The notes below the pieces were generated by a model, which saw only the letters and a program-made list of their open reading frames with translations, did no database searches and had not been told where the DNA came from. A DNA stretch of 50,385 nt from positions 1 to 50,385 of the forward strand of contig SVLB01000016.1 in assembly GCA_015068135.1 (NCBI GenBank), written 5' to 3'. Source of the DNA: Oscillospiraceae bacterium. GTDB lineage: Bacteria; Bacillota; Clostridia; Oscillospirales; Oscillospiraceae. Positions 35,901-43,742 of this stretch are shown piece after piece (the first letter of the stretch is position 1; every line of letters starts with the position of its first letter). Position numbers and translations under genes: made by a program.

Positions 35901-37328
35901 GGAGCCGAAGGTAGAGCCGCCATGGACAGAACCGGCGCCATGGAGTTTGACAATATCCTGACCGTCCAGCTCCAGGGCAAAGCACCGGGCCGCATAGCTC
36001 ACATCGATGGATTGGGCCAGTTCCTTATCATTGGTACGCACCCGCATCTGCTTGCCGCCCGTGGCCACATCAAACCAGTAGTAGCCCTCCGCGTCAGGAA
36101 GACGGGTAGAGGTCTTGGTGGCAGAATCGTACATTCTCTCGCAGTTCCAGAACAGATCGCAGTCCACCAGACGGGAAATGACAAAGATATGGGAGAGTCT
36201 GCCGCGTCTGTCGTACAGACCGTGGATCTGGTCACCCACGCGCAGCTCGGTGTACTTGCCGGAGTAGCCGCCGGCAGAGGAAATATCAATGATCTTGGTA
36301 TCATCGGTGGTGTAATCGTCATAGATGGTGCCCATCTTGTCGCCGGAAAGCTTCTCAGCGATCACGCGCTTACCGTCCACCTCCATAACATGGGACCAGG
36401 AGGCAAAGGTGCCACTGATCTTCAGCAGACTGCTGCTCTGAGAAGCGGAGATAACATAGCCTTCCTCGTTAAACTCCAAATGCTGGTACTTGGCGGCGAA
36501 GGAGTCCATCTTCTTGGCAACCTCGTAGTCACGGGTACGCACCGTCACCAGCTCGCCGTTGCAGGCCATGAGGAACTCATACACACCGACCACACTGGGC
36601 TCACGGGTGGTGGTCTTGGTGGTGGTATTGTACTTGCGGTGAATGTTCCAGTAAACATCCGCAGGGGGCTCATAGGCCTTGACGAAGATATAGATCAGCT
36701 TGCCGTCCTTATCCTGAACAGCGATCAGCTCATCATCCACCTTGATCTGACCGGGGATACCTACCAGCAGGCCAACGCCGCCCACATCGTAGATCTTCAC
36801 GTCCTCGGTGATCTCCAGATCCACAGCCAGGCCGCCGAAGTTGCCGTTGGTCTTGGTATGGGCGATATTGCCCTCCATGCTCTCAACATACAAAGCAGGG
36901 GCAACCAGGCCGCCGGCACATTCGTTGACAGTCTGCATATCCACGACCACGCCCTGATCGTCCAGGGTAAGGGCCATGATATCCACCATATCGATCCGGT
37001 CCACCAGGGTCTTGTCCCGCACGGGCAGATCGATCTGCTCACCGTTCACAGCAAAACGGATATAATACATTCCGTCGGAACGGGGCATACGGGAGGAGTT
37101 ATCGTCCATACCCTGGCCAACGTAGCTCATACGGTCTACGTTCCAGTACAGGACCAAGCCCTCCTCTGCTGTGGGCGCAGTGGGGGTGGTTACCGGGGTA
37201 TCTTCTCCCTGGCTGTCACCGCCGCCAAAGGCCAAAAAAGCGGCCACGCCAACAACGGCGACCAGTACCAATGCCAGTACCGGGATCAGCCATTTGGCTT
37301 TCTTGTTTCCAGATTCCTGTTTCTTCAT
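29931..37328 (-). CDS. Membrane-anchored giant surface protein with YWN domains and beta-helix modules (about 2465 aa)
   Basis: The start at 37328 (MKKQESGNKKAKWLIPVLAL) has AAAGGAG upstream; an earlier in-frame ATG lies inside that site. A signal anchor (about 13-34) is followed by a Thr/Pro linker. Four repeats of about 165 residues begin at about 59, 224, 392 and 559. They share a start YWNxxRxY, TTKxxTRxPD, GYYxF and an end GEYxxLxVGDRVH. Then about 1740 residues of beta-helix repeats follow, in modules of 310-330 residues, each led by HCxCGGxAxGxxxHxC-type motifs (positions about 34150, 33160, 32220 and 31230). It is anchored by its N-terminus; no LPXTG. Paralogous in the beta-helix part to the neighbouring 1660-aa protein. 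Function unknown; adhesion or polymer binding is plausible. Confidence 0.82.
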   Translation of the reverse strand: MKKQESGNKKAKWLIPVLALVLVAVVGVAAFLAFGGGDSQGEDTPVTTPTAPTAEEGLVLYWNVDRMSYVGQGMDDNSSRMPRSDGMYYIRFAVNGEQIDLPVRDKTLVDRIDMVDIMALTLDDQGVVVDMQTVNECAGGLVAPALYVESMEGNIAHTKTNGNFGGLAVDLEITEDVKIYDVGGVGLLVGIPGQIKVDDELIAVQDKDGKLIYIFVKAYEPPADVYWNIHRKYNTTTKTTTREPSVVGVYEFLMACNGELVTVRTRDYEVAKKMDSFAAKYQHLEFNEEGYVISASQSSSLLKISGTFASWSHVMEVDGKRVIAEKLSGDKMGTIYDDYTTDDTKIIDISSAGGYSGKYTELRVGDQIHGLYDRRGRLSHIFVISRLVDCDLFWNCERMYDSATKTSTRLPDAEGYYWFDVATGGKQMRVRTNDKELAQSIDVSYAARCFALELDGQDIVKLHGAGSVHGGSTFGSWYYVDKLEGKKITVKRILTGDTVPTYQEGVLADDVEIINGSTNFTSHCGEYSKLAVGDRVHCLKNLKGEIRVVFIVDKPVDCPVYWNLVRMYNSTTKQTTRVPDEDGYYVFKMACDGKQVKVKTKDKALATKIDANAASCWGLTVYNGIIYKVHSVSSVRGLSGGTKSMSWVDVLRVSGGSFTAQKNQAGHKDDGKQFTSTIGWGAKIINTTAGVKSHMGEYTDLRVGDRVHVLHDGDGNAKYIFIVGGRSPELNTEREDCPCAQNPTWEPWDGTAPLRDGKFYYLTQDIQTPTEGFLVEGMTVALRLDGHTISSDGRCFFVKSGGQLSICDHVGGGKLVGTGINGESGGVIRMYTNAGEAYVKLWNLELTADDTDANVANQGGIISASGTISLYNCNVHGGTSSSTGGGLHINPTGVLRMFDSTVTGGVATGNGGNIHINNGAFYVENVTLTDGQSGGKSDNFNISSDKEMKINGLTLVNSDDKGGSGLNFSKGTVGIAGNVQIHENGKDNLLMSAQALFVNEGLDPASRIVVEAGEQVIMTQADETAAACVESYDSNDYIPVYDADTKELSFKCIIEPKTHENDHCACAGLGAIGDHTCQELTGWTELTDAVFEEAMGTNDKVQGVKFKESGNYYLTLDYASARQICIMPDQEITVCLNGCDLTRPGGGLFMVAGKLNITDCSGSGTASGAETSNSGTVKIVSGGTCNLFGGTLTCDAKVGTGGVVNSTQDKGYIADPNDTRPGVFNMYGGTVAGGRANNGGNVNVWHSAHFTMYGGVIRDGKADTKGGNVSVAGAGCVVKLLGGTITGGDSSQGGGITTNRNITIGNGMKIYGNTGADIFLEGDVKLVLEDYAPTEVMTVGKANPGVFAESAEDLSAWFASANEDLTVAYKDNELKLSLSASAQGHVHCQCGGTASGLYAHECENVLYQEWTSGDSLPTSGYWYLTQDVKLDTCHKLESNSLNLCLNGFTITCENSRLFWLNKDTASLSITSCKDGGQLKAAGVSGESGGIIRNSYGTSSVSIYNLAMTRIDDSDNRVAVSEGGLIMNSGILNMYNVTATNGYATKASGLQLALVSKTVIVNSTISGCSTPAERGANINVTGNNSSNKATVTIVDSTVTGGIASGTNGKDLCLNDAGKNTLYLGGKVTIGDLYMGSTGNLHVLDMGLTTDASIGIFMASNGRIGDSKTDTSANFHPANTELQVSYADGKLTLKNAPVAHADHCVCGGKALGVGDHICQSVSGWTEVSDEVLTTATGTDGNSKGIRFASDGHYYLSGDWVLPDQLCIMPDQNITLCLNGFTVSRASAKAVLVAGNLEVCDCKTTGTIKSGVVKDNGGTMKLVAGGNVKLYSGTLTSMGQTLNNIGGVLAVSLDKGGITNSTASSYFTMYGGTITGGSTEKTGGNIQIWGKSYFTMYGGTISGGRAAQTGGNIYSASTGAVKLLGGTITGGVASQAKGSNVYTSRSTLTLGGNIRITGGDLWLAKDVELKLNSLNNTDPIAVAMEIPGVFATSVTSDLSGKFASADMGYGVNYDAAMSTLSLLPEAAPEGHDNHCICGGSAVGLGDHTTCTALAWTGLDQAAFTSPDGNLVTDGTYYTLKNGGVYYLTENVTLTKPLGVAKGESATLCLNGNDLTASNCRAIELEGTLNLCDCRFEEENGERQYAGTVKGGLNDSGATFKTLAGSAFHIYGGNIQGFTVTASSKTGGTGNVSGTLNVYGGKIYGGTSTGHGGNLYIDGGAVMTMYGGLITGGRSGSANGGGNIRINNGKLIMHGGVISEGWGKEGGNINIGYNGTMEMLGGIIEKGTAINAGGNLAVFSTFVMKGDSVIRDGTVTTVTTYGGGGNIYGMQNKTNILIQGGTVSGGKAHQGANVFLRTNTSTKIYFAMTGGSVSGVADGSAGKSIEGLAGAIQYSLGGSAVIDEIKLNGQKIEIHADGFQTGAAIGVSMVTPGVFADIADSFDYTTVFTSMDDTCKVEQTATELKLTAK

Positions 37329-37383
37329 AGCAGAAACTCCTTTCAAAACGGACGTAAATACTTACTCCACTTTAGCGCCTAAC

Positions 37384-37412
37384 ATTATACAAAAAAATCG
37401 TTGTAATTTCAA
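37384..37412 (-). promoter_or_regulatory. Promoter of the 2465-aa gene
   Basis: Minus strand: TTGAAA (37412-37407), 17-base spacer, TATAAT (37389-37384), about 50 bases before the start codon. Confidence 0.8.
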
Positions 37413-37537
37413 TTTCCAAAAGTAAAAAAAAGACCCCTTGTCTCACACTTCTGCACTTTGCACAAAACTCCCTCCTTACCTTTGTGCAAGTTCCCAATTC
37501 GCACAAACCCCCGCCATTGCCAGGAACGCACGCACTG

Positions 37538-37713
37538 GGGACGGGTTCCCCGTCCCGTTAATTGACAATTGACAATTGTCAATTGTCAATTCGATGCAAC
37601 CGGGCTGTCATCCCGAGCGAGCGACAACATTGTGGTAACTCGTAACTATCTCCTCCCGGCAAATTTATAATTTATAATTTGTAATTTGTAATTTGTAACT
37701 CTCTCCTGGCGTT
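37538..37713. repeat. Interspersed repeats and heptamer arrays
   Basis: A GGGACGGGTTCCCCGTCCC hairpin joined to a TTGACAA/TTGTCAA array (37561-37591), GTAACTC units (37634-37648) and an AATTTAT/AATTTGT array (about 37661-37699). The same hairpin-plus-array combination occurs at 50142-50195. No gene is seen in 37413-37713. Confidence 0.8.
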
Positions 37714-37746
37714 AAAAAAGCCGCCGGGAAACCGGCGGCTTTTTTG
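37714..37746 (-). terminator. Terminator after CDP-alcohol phosphatidyltransferase gene
   Basis: Stem AAGCCGCCGG, loop GAAA/TTTC, stem and T6 on the minus strand; bidirectional in appearance. Confidence 0.88.
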
Positions 37747-37753
37747 GTTTATT

Positions 37754-38278
37754 TTAAGAGGGTAATTTACTTCTGGTACAGTGCAAGATCAGCTCCCAGG
37801 TGGAGGCGGCAAAGGCCACGGTGCAGGCCACCCAGCAATACACGATGCCAAAGCTTTGCTTGATCATATACGGGATGCCGAACACGCCCAGACCGGTAAG
37901 CTTATTCAATATGGTATGTAAGGACACGAACTGACGGTACCGGATGGCACCCACGGTATAGGCCGCCAGGCGGATGATCACCACCACGCCCACATAGACC
38001 CAAAGCTGCCAGGGGATCACCTTGATCAGCACCGGCATGATCTTCAGCCCCATCACCGAATAAAACAGAATATCGGCAGTGCTGTCCAGCTTGGCGCCGA
38101 ACTTACTGGTGGTGTGGGTAAGACGGGCAATAAAGCCGTCCAGCACATCCGTCACGCCCGTGATGGAATATACAATATAAAAAGCCAGGGACATCGGCTC
38201 CAAAAACACCAGAGTCAGGGTTCCCATGAGCCGTAAAAAGCTTATACAATTGGGTACAGTAAAAATCTGCTTTTTCAT
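37754..38278 (-). CDS. CDP-alcohol phosphatidyltransferase family protein (174 aa)
   Basis: Membrane phospholipid synthase. The catalytic motif D-x2-D-G-x2-A-R-x8-G-x3-D-x3-D is complete: Asp44, Asp47, Gly48, Arg52, Gly61, Asp65 and Asp69. About five hydrophobic segments follow. PgsA (phosphatidylglycerophosphate) and PssA (phosphatidylserine) synthases share this motif. The short length and the YRQFVSLHTILNKLTG segment favour a minor family member; the substrate cannot be told. It is a single-gene unit with its own promoter and terminator. Confidence 0.88.
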   Translation of the reverse strand: MKKQIFTVPNCISFLRLMGTLTLVFLEPMSLAFYIVYSITGVTDVLDGFIARLTHTTSKFGAKLDSTADILFYSVMGLKIMPVLIKVIPWQLWVYVGVVVIIRLAAYTVGAIRYRQFVSLHTILNKLTGLGVFGIPYMIKQSFGIVYCWVACTVAFAASTWELILHCTRSKLPS

Positions 38279-38313
38279 GATCGCTTCTTCTCATCTCCAA
38301 CAGATAATGAGAC

Positions 38314-38342
38314 ATTATATCCCATTTTTCTGTTTTTGTAAA
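38314..38342 (-). promoter_or_regulatory. Promoter of CDP-alcohol phosphatidyltransferase gene
   Basis: Minus strand: TTTACA (38342-38337), 17-base spacer, TATAAT (38319-38314). Confidence 0.8.
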
Positions 38343-38369
38343 GCCCTTGCAGGGAAAATTTCCCCAACC

Positions 38370-38566
38370 GAGTGCAGGCTGCCGGCAAAGGCTTCTCCCT
38401 GGGGAGTGGTGCTTCGCGGAACGGGCCGTGTAGGGGCCGGTGCCTACACCGGCCCATGGGCCGAAGTGGTCTTCGGCCCCTACAAGGGCGGTACTTTCAT
38501 AACAATGACGCTCAAAAAAATCCGGCATTTTGCACTTTGCATTTTGCACTCTGCATTTTCCATTCC
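38370..38566. repeat. Interspersed element and TTTGCAC array
   Basis: The CGGCCCCTACA/GGCCGAAG element (38400-38516), inverted relative to that at 23731-23815, followed by a TTTGCAC/TTTGCAT heptamer array (38527-38562). Confidence 0.75.
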
Positions 38567-38571
38567 AAACG

Positions 38572-39855
38572 TTACCGGATCACATACACCCCATCTGCAG
38601 GGATCTCCATGGCGCAGCTGTAAAAAGCGGTCATGGCATCCATAAAATACAGCGCATCCTGCACGCCAGCGGTCTCATAGGCAGCATGCATGGCAAGCTG
38701 GGGCAGTCCCAGATCCACCGTAGGCACGGAAACATGGCTCAAAGAGATATTACCCAGGGTAGAGCCGCCGGGCATATCCGCCCGGTTGCAGTAGGTCTGC
38801 ACCGGCACATTCGCCATAGCGCAGACCTTCCGCCAGATGGCAGCGGTGGCGCCGTCGGTGGTGTAGCGCATATTGGCGTTGAACTTGATCACCGGGCCGC
38901 CGCCCATCACAGGGGCATTGGCAGCATCGGCATACTCCGGATGGTTGGGGTGGATGGCATGGGCATTGTCGGCGCTGACCATAAAGGACTGGCTGAGCAT
39001 CCGGTCCAGGTCCAGATCACAGGCCTTGCAGATCCGGCTCAAAACACTCTCAAGCAGGCAGGAACCGGCACCCTGCAAACTGGAAGATCCCACTTCCTCG
39101 CTGTCAAAGACGCACAAAACGGGGATCGCGGCGCTTTCCTCCGCCTCCAAAAAGCCCTTGCAGCAGCACCAGGCACATTCCAGGTCATCCAAGGCGGGCG
39201 CAGAGAGAAACTCCTCCTCGATACCCCAGACCGCAGCCTTCTGCCGGTTATACAAATACAGATCGTGGCCCAGGATCTCACCGCCCGCGGCCTGTGTGAG
39301 CAGCTTAGAAAACTGGATGCCGGGCTCCGCGCCTCCAAGAACGGGCAGCAGATCCACTGCCAGGTTCCAGTTTTTCCCCTCGTTGACCTGCCGGTCCATG
39401 TGGATGGCAACACTGGGGATCAGAAGCAGATCCCGGTCGATATCCACCAGGCGGCTCTGCACCCCCTCATCGGTCTGCACCAGGACCCGACCCGCCACGG
39501 AAAGGGGGCGATCCAGCCAGCTGTGACGGATCATGCCGCCGTAGCCCTCCACCGCCAAACGGGTGTACTTTCCGGAAAGCTGGGCATTTTCCTTTACCTT
39601 GAAGCTGGGGCGGTCCGCATGGCTGGCGCTCATCATAAAGCCCGCAGGCTCCGTATCGGGGATCCGGAAGGCGATCACCGCACTGCCGCCCCGGGTCAGA
39701 TAGTACTTCCCTCCTGCCCGAAGGCTCCAGCTGTCGCTCTCACTGAGGCACTGGTAGCCAGCCGCCTCCAGCTCCCAGGCAAGACCTGCCACCGCATGAT
39801 ATACACTGTGGGCTCCGTCCAAAAAATCCATAAGCTCCCGAATTCTCGGTTCCAT
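38572..39855 (-). CDS. M18 family aminopeptidase (427 aa)
   Basis: Two-zinc aminopeptidase. Metal ligands and catalytic residues are visible: His79 (SASHAD), Asp223/224 (ALDDLE), Glu253 and Glu254 (DSEEVGS), Asp296 (SADNAHA) and His390 (LAMHAAYE). The GGPVIKFNANMRYTTDG segment is typical of the M18 dodecamer family. Length is typical (about 430). GGGAGGAAA precedes the start. A neutral/acidic residue is expected to be released from peptides; it acts in the cytoplasm. Confidence 0.94.
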   Translation of the reverse strand: MEPRIRELMDFLDGAHSVYHAVAGLAWELEAAGYQCLSESDSWSLRAGGKYYLTRGGSAVIAFRIPDTEPAGFMMSASHADRPSFKVKENAQLSGKYTRLAVEGYGGMIRHSWLDRPLSVAGRVLVQTDEGVQSRLVDIDRDLLLIPSVAIHMDRQVNEGKNWNLAVDLLPVLGGAEPGIQFSKLLTQAAGGEILGHDLYLYNRQKAAVWGIEEEFLSAPALDDLECAWCCCKGFLEAEESAAIPVLCVFDSEEVGSSSLQGAGSCLLESVLSRICKACDLDLDRMLSQSFMVSADNAHAIHPNHPEYADAANAPVMGGGPVIKFNANMRYTTDGATAAIWRKVCAMANVPVQTYCNRADMPGGSTLGNISLSHVSVPTVDLGLPQLAMHAAYETAGVQDALYFMDAMTAFYSCAMEIPADGVYVIR

Positions 39856-39881
39856 AGCATTTCCTCCCGCGTTTTTTTCTT

Positions 39882-39911
39882 ATTGTACACGATATGCAAA
39901 AGCTTTGTCAA
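39882..39911 (-). promoter_or_regulatory. Promoter of M18 aminopeptidase gene
   Basis: Minus strand: TTGACA (39911-39906), 18-base spacer, TACAAT (39887-39882). Confidence 0.75.
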
Positions 39912-39950
39912 CGGCAGAAATGTATTAACATGTCAATGCTTGCTAAAAAA

Positions 39951-39997
39951 TGGCGAAACCGCAGACTTCTACGGTAAATATACGGATTTTTGACGAA
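39951..39997 (+). promoter_or_regulatory. Two candidate 0A boxes upstream of spo0A
   Basis: TGGCGAA (39951-39957) and TGACGAA (39991-39997) both fit TGNCGAA on the same strand, 40 bases apart and just upstream of the spo0A promoter, as in autoregulated spo0A genes. Confidence 0.55.
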
Positions 39998-40016
39998 CGA
40001 TTGTTTCGTATTTTTG

Positions 40017-40045
40017 TTGAAAAGAATGGTTATTTATGGTAGATT
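40017..40045 (+). promoter_or_regulatory. spo0A promoter
   Basis: TTGAAA (40017-40022), 17-base spacer, TAGATT (40040-40045); the transcript leader is about 60 bases. A sigma-H promoter was not recognised. Confidence 0.6.
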
Positions 40046-40112
40046 ATATCTGTCTTAAGCCGGGTATCGGTTTTCATGGCAAAATCATCTTCACAAGTCA
40101 GGAGAGGAAGTT

Positions 40113-40880
40113 ATGGATAATCTAACAACAGTGGTCATTGCAGACAATTCCCAGGATTTTTGCGGCATCCTTACATCAGCTTTGGAGAAAAGCGGGCATT
40201 TCCGGGTCCTTGGCACCGCCAACGACGGGGAAACGGCCCTCCAGCTGATCCGGGAGCGGAAGCCCCAAATGGTGGTGCTGGATCTGATGCTCCCGAAAAA
40301 GGACGGGCTGGCGATCCTCAAGGCACTGCCCGAGCCCAAGCCCGTGGTGCTGGCAACCAGCTGCTTCGTCAGCGACTATGTTTCCAACGCCGCCGGGAGC
40401 CTGGGTGTGCGGTATCTCATGGTCAAGCCCTTTGACCTGGAGGCGCTGACCGAGCGCATGGAGGAGTTCCGGAAGGTGCCCACCATCCGGCCCTTGAAGC
40501 GCCCCGGCAATCAGAGCATCGAAAGCCTGGTCACCGGGATCATCCACGAGATCGGCGTTCCTGCCCATATCAAGGGCTATCAGTACCTGCGGGAGGCCAT
40601 TATGATTGCCGTCAACGATATGGATGTGATCAACGCCATCACCAAGGTGCTGTATCCCCAGGTGGCGAAAACATTCCAAACCACCCCAAGCCGTGTAGAG
40701 CGTGCCATCCGCCACGCCATCGAGGTAGCCTGGGACAGAGGCGACCTGGATACTTTGCAGCGGTTCTTCGGCTATACCGTCAGTAACACCAAGGGCAAGC
40801 CCACCAATTCCGAGTTCATCGCCCTCATCGCCGATAAACTCCAGCTGCAGCTCAAAGCGACAGAAGCAGCCAATTTCTGA
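40113..40880 (+). CDS. spo0A: Sporulation master regulator Spo0A (255 aa)
   Basis: Response regulator that starts sporulation. The receiver domain (1-125) has Asp11, the phosphoacceptor Asp57 (VVLDLMLP) and Lys105 (MVKPFD). The position next to Asp11, usually a second Asp, is Asn12 (IADNSQD). The effector domain (about 140-255) has the signature [20 protein letters not shown] and a DNA-recognition helix [18 protein letters not shown]. Length fits (about 255-270). AGGAGAGG lies upstream. Two 0A boxes upstream suggest autoregulation. A terminator follows. It shows that this organism is at least equipped for sporulation. Confidence 0.97.
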   Translation: MDNLTTVVIADNSQDFCGILTSALEKSGHFRVLGTANDGETALQLIRERKPQMVVLDLMLPKKDGLAILKALPEPKPVVLATSCFVSDYVSNAAGSLGVRYLMVKPFDLEALTERMEEFRKVPTIRPLKRPGNQSIESLVTGIIHEIGVPAHIKGYQYLREAIMIAVNDMDVINAITKVLYPQVAKTFQTTPSRVERAIRHAIEVAWDRGDLDTLQRFFGYTVSNTKGKPTNSEFIALIADKLQLQLKATEAANF

Positions 40881-40917
40881 ACCAATCGTAGGGACACCCC
40901 TCCCGGGGTGTCCGAAC

Positions 40918-40950
40918 AAAAAAATCGGCACAACCGTGCCGATTTTTTTC
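40918..40950. terminator. Terminator between spo0A and asnS
   Basis: Stem AAATCGGCAC with GTGCCGATTT and T7; flanked by an inverted pair of 27-base sequences (40889-40915 and 40966-40994) containing CACCCC/GGGGTG, giving nested hairpins. Confidence 0.85.
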
Positions 40951-41010
40951 TATTTCTGTTTCATGCGGACACCCCGGGAGGGGTGTCCCTACAAGTATCC
41001 TTTTATTCTC

Positions 41011-42402
41011 TTACAGATCGCAGTTGCCCACGGTTCTGGGGAAGGGCAGAACGTCACGGATGTTGCCCACGCCGGTCAGGTACATGACACAGCGCTCGAA
41101 GCCCAGGCCGAAGCCTGCGTGACGGGCAGAGCCGTACTTCCGCAGATCCATATAGAAGCCGTAGTCCTCGGGGTTCATGCCCAGCTCCTCAATACGGTTC
41201 TTGAGGATCTCGTAATCGTCCTCACGCTGGCTGCCGCCGATGATCTCGCCGATACCGGGCACCAGGCAGTCCATGGCCGCCACGGTCTTGCCGTCGGGAT
41301 TGAGCTTCATGTAGAAGGCCTTGATCTCCTTGGGGTAATCGGTGACGAACACAGGCTTTTTGAAGACCTCCTCGGTGAGGTAGCGCTCATGCTCGGTCTG
41401 CAGATCGCTGCCCCAGTGGACAGGATACTGGAACTTATCGTTGCACTTTTCCAGGATCTCGATGGCTTCCGTATAGGTCACATGGCCAAATTCGGAGTTC
41501 AGCACATGGTTCAGCCGGTCCAGCAGACCCTTATCCACAAACTGGTTGAAGAACTGCATCTCCTCGGGCGCGTGCTCCAGCACATAGGAGATGATATACT
41601 TGATCATGTCCTCTGCCAGGCGCATATCGTCGGAAAGGTCCGCAAAGGCGATCTCCGGCTCGATCATCCAGAACTCGGAGGCATGGCGGGTGGTGTTGGA
41701 GTTTTCCGCACGGAAGGTGGGTCCGAAGGTATAGATGTTCTTAAAGGCCATGGCGAAGGTCTCGCCGTTGAGCTGACCGGAAACCGTCAGGTTGGTGGGC
41801 TTGCCGTAGAAGTCCTTGGAAAAGTCCACCTTGCCGTCTTCGGTCATGGGAATGTTGGCAAGATCCAGGGTGGTGACCTGGAACATTTCGCCCGCGCCCT
41901 CGCAGTCGGAGCCGGTGATCAGGGGTGTGTGGACATACACGAAGTCCCGCTCCTGGAAGAAGCAGTGGATGGCGTGGGCCGCCAGGCTGCGGACACGGAA
42001 CACCGCCTGGAACAGGTTGGTCCGGGGGCGCAGATGGGTAATGGTCCGCAAAAACTCCACCGTATGCCGCTTGGGCTGCAGGGGGTAATCACCGGTGGAA
42101 GCACCCTCTACGGCAACGGAGGTTGCCTGGATCTCAAAGGGCTGCTTGGAATCGGGCGTCTCCACCACAGTACCGGTGACGATGAGGGCGGCACCGATAT
42201 TGATCTTGGAAACCTCCTGGAAATTCTCCAGGGTATCATTATAAACCACCTGCACGGGGGTAAAGTAAGTGCCGTCGTTGAGGACGATAAAGCCAAACTG
42301 CTTGCTGGGGCGGCGATTGCGCACCCAGCCGCCAACGGTCACTTCCTTGCCGGCATAGGCGGCGGTGTTCTTAAACAGTTCACGAACAGAAATCAGGTCC
42401 AT
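41011..42402 (-). CDS. asnS: Asparaginyl-tRNA synthetase (463 aa)
   Basis: Charges tRNA-Asn. The start at 42402 ([13 protein letters not shown]) has GAGG upstream; a TTG two codons earlier is less likely. An OB-fold anticodon-binding domain (about 15-100, [22 protein letters not shown]) is followed by class II motifs: motif 2 around [21 protein letters not shown], and motif 3 [30 protein letters not shown] distinguishes AsnRS from AspRS. Length is usual. A promoter TTGTAA-17-TATACT lies upstream. No T-box leader is seen in the short 5' region. Confidence 0.97.
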   Translation of the reverse strand: MDLISVRELFKNTAAYAGKEVTVGGWVRNRRPSKQFGFIVLNDGTYFTPVQVVYNDTLENFQEVSKINIGAALIVTGTVVETPDSKQPFEIQATSVAVEGASTGDYPLQPKRHTVEFLRTITHLRPRTNLFQAVFRVRSLAAHAIHCFFQERDFVYVHTPLITGSDCEGAGEMFQVTTLDLANIPMTEDGKVDFSKDFYGKPTNLTVSGQLNGETFAMAFKNIYTFGPTFRAENSNTTRHASEFWMIEPEIAFADLSDDMRLAEDMIKYIISYVLEHAPEEMQFFNQFVDKGLLDRLNHVLNSEFGHVTYTEAIEILEKCNDKFQYPVHWGSDLQTEHERYLTEEVFKKPVFVTDYPKEIKAFYMKLNPDGKTVAAMDCLVPGIGEIIGGSQREDDYEILKNRIEELGMNPEDYGFYMDLRKYGSARHAGFGLGFERCVMYLTGVGNIRDVLPFPRTVGNCDL

Positions 42403-42439
42403 AACCAATTCCTCTTTTCTTTCAGGAAAATAATGTATA

Positions 42440-42468
42440 AGTATATGCCATAATTCCGGATTTTACAA
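42440..42468 (-). promoter_or_regulatory. asnS promoter
   Basis: Minus strand: TTGTAA (42468-42463), 17-base spacer, TATACT (42445-42440). Confidence 0.7.
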
Positions 42469-42501
42469 GGGGGAAATTCGGAAAAACCGCGTTTTTTTCT
42501 G

Positions 42502-43251
42502 TCACAGCCGGAAAAGCAACCACAAAATCAGCAGATGCACCGGGTAAAACAGCTGAAAGCCCCACTGAAGGGCCCGGTTGCGGGTAAGCTTTTTGCCGGA
42601 ATACAGGGCAATGGGAACCAGGGCCAGCACCGCAGGCAGCTGAAAACGGATGACTAGCCCGGCAAAGTTTACCAGGGAACTACTGACCCGTGCCAGCCAG
42701 ATCATACAGGCAGCCCGAATGAGGTTTTTCAGGGGCATCCGCCGGGTAATGGCAAACATGGCAATGAGGAAAATGCCCTTCCAGCCATAATCGGACTGGA
42801 ATCTGCCAATAATATAATGGAACGGAAAAAAGACCAGTCCCATAACAAAGGCTTCGGCAAGGATCCCCAGGTACCTGTTCTTGTTCTCCAGCATGGACAA
42901 GGGCTTTTTCAGAAGCTTTTTCGCCAGCTCCATGCCCCAAAGCATGACAGCGCCAATCAAAAGCGTCACCATCACGCTCTGCTTTTCCCAGGTAAAGCCC
43001 CGGTAAAAGGCCAGATCGAAGGCAATTTCCGAAAGGATGCCCGTCAGCAGCAGCCGGAGCATATATACAGGGCGGCTGTGGGTATGTACCATGCCCTCGG
43101 TGAGCAAAAAACAGTAGATGGGAAAGGCCAGCCGTCCCACCATGCGCATCCACAGCACCTGCGGAAACGCGATATATCCCAAATGGTCAATGAGCATCGT
43201 CACACAGGCGATCCCCTTGAGCCACTCCTGGGAAAGCTTTTGGATCTTCAT
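42502..43251 (-). CDS. TraX-family membrane protein (249 aa)
   Basis: Multi-span membrane protein with the family pattern WLKGIACVTMLIDHLGY near the N-terminus, RMVGRLAFPIYCFLLTEGM, and QWGFQLFYPVHLLILWLLF at the end. TraX proteins are acyltransferase-3-like, and the His of DHLGY and YPVHL fit. The original TraX acetylates F pilin; in chromosomes of Firmicutes its substrate is unknown. GGGAGAA precedes the start. It stands alone between asnS and repeats. Confidence 0.88.
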   Translation of the reverse strand: MKIQKLSQEWLKGIACVTMLIDHLGYIAFPQVLWMRMVGRLAFPIYCFLLTEGMVHTHSRPVYMLRLLLTGILSEIAFDLAFYRGFTWEKQSVMVTLLIGAVMLWGMELAKKLLKKPLSMLENKNRYLGILAEAFVMGLVFFPFHYIIGRFQSDYGWKGIFLIAMFAITRRMPLKNLIRAACMIWLARVSSSLVNFAGLVIRFQLPAVLALVPIALYSGKKLTRNRALQWGFQLFYPVHLLILWLLFRL

Positions 43252-43709
43252 AGTAAATTCTCCCTTGCCAGTTTCAAATTAAGAGTTACGAATTACGAGT
43301 TACTAGTTACCAGTTGATTCGTAACTCTTAACTCGTAATTATTACCACGCGCAGCGTCATTGCGAGGAGCGTAGCGACGTAGCAATCCGCATCCCCTTAC
43401 CGCCCCACGTTAACGAAAGGAGAACGGATTGCCACAGCCCCTGCGGGGCTTCGCAATGACGCTCAGAAAATCCAGCATTTTCATAACAATGGCGCTGTTT
43501 GTCGCATCCGTAGGGGAGGCGTTTCGCCTCCCGCTTTTCGGGCTTTGATATCCGGGACAGAAACCCGTCCCCTACGGTCATGGTATCTCGTTTCACTCGC
43601 TCGGAATGACAACATTGCGGTAACTCGTAACTCGTAACTCGTAACTCGTAACTCGTAACTGGTAACTCGTAACTGGTAACTCGTAACTGGTAACTATCTT
43701 CTCCCGGCA
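43252..43709. repeat. Repeat-dense intergenic region
   Basis: GTAACTC-type units in both orientations (43277-43337), a 140-base element with GCGTCATTGCGAGG ... CTTCGCAATGACGC ends (43345-43468), and a long GTAACTC/GTAACTG array (43619-43695). No gene is supported here. Confidence 0.85.
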
Positions 43710-43742
43710 AATTTATAATTTATAATTTATAATTCATAATTC
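43710..43742. repeat. AATTTAT heptamer array at the end of the SGNH gene
   Basis: Four to five units; the stop codon of the SGNH hydrolase (43734-43736) lies inside the array. Confidence 0.8.

Noticed and set aside
30096..37382. A 2428-codon open frame opposite the 2465-aa surface protein
   Set aside because: Same reason. It is long only because the sense repeats avoid codons whose complements are stops. Ribosome site, anchor and terminator support the minus strand.
42403..42501. T-box riboswitch before asnS
   Set aside because: The region is short and lacks a T-box consensus (TGGNACCGCG type) and a terminator.
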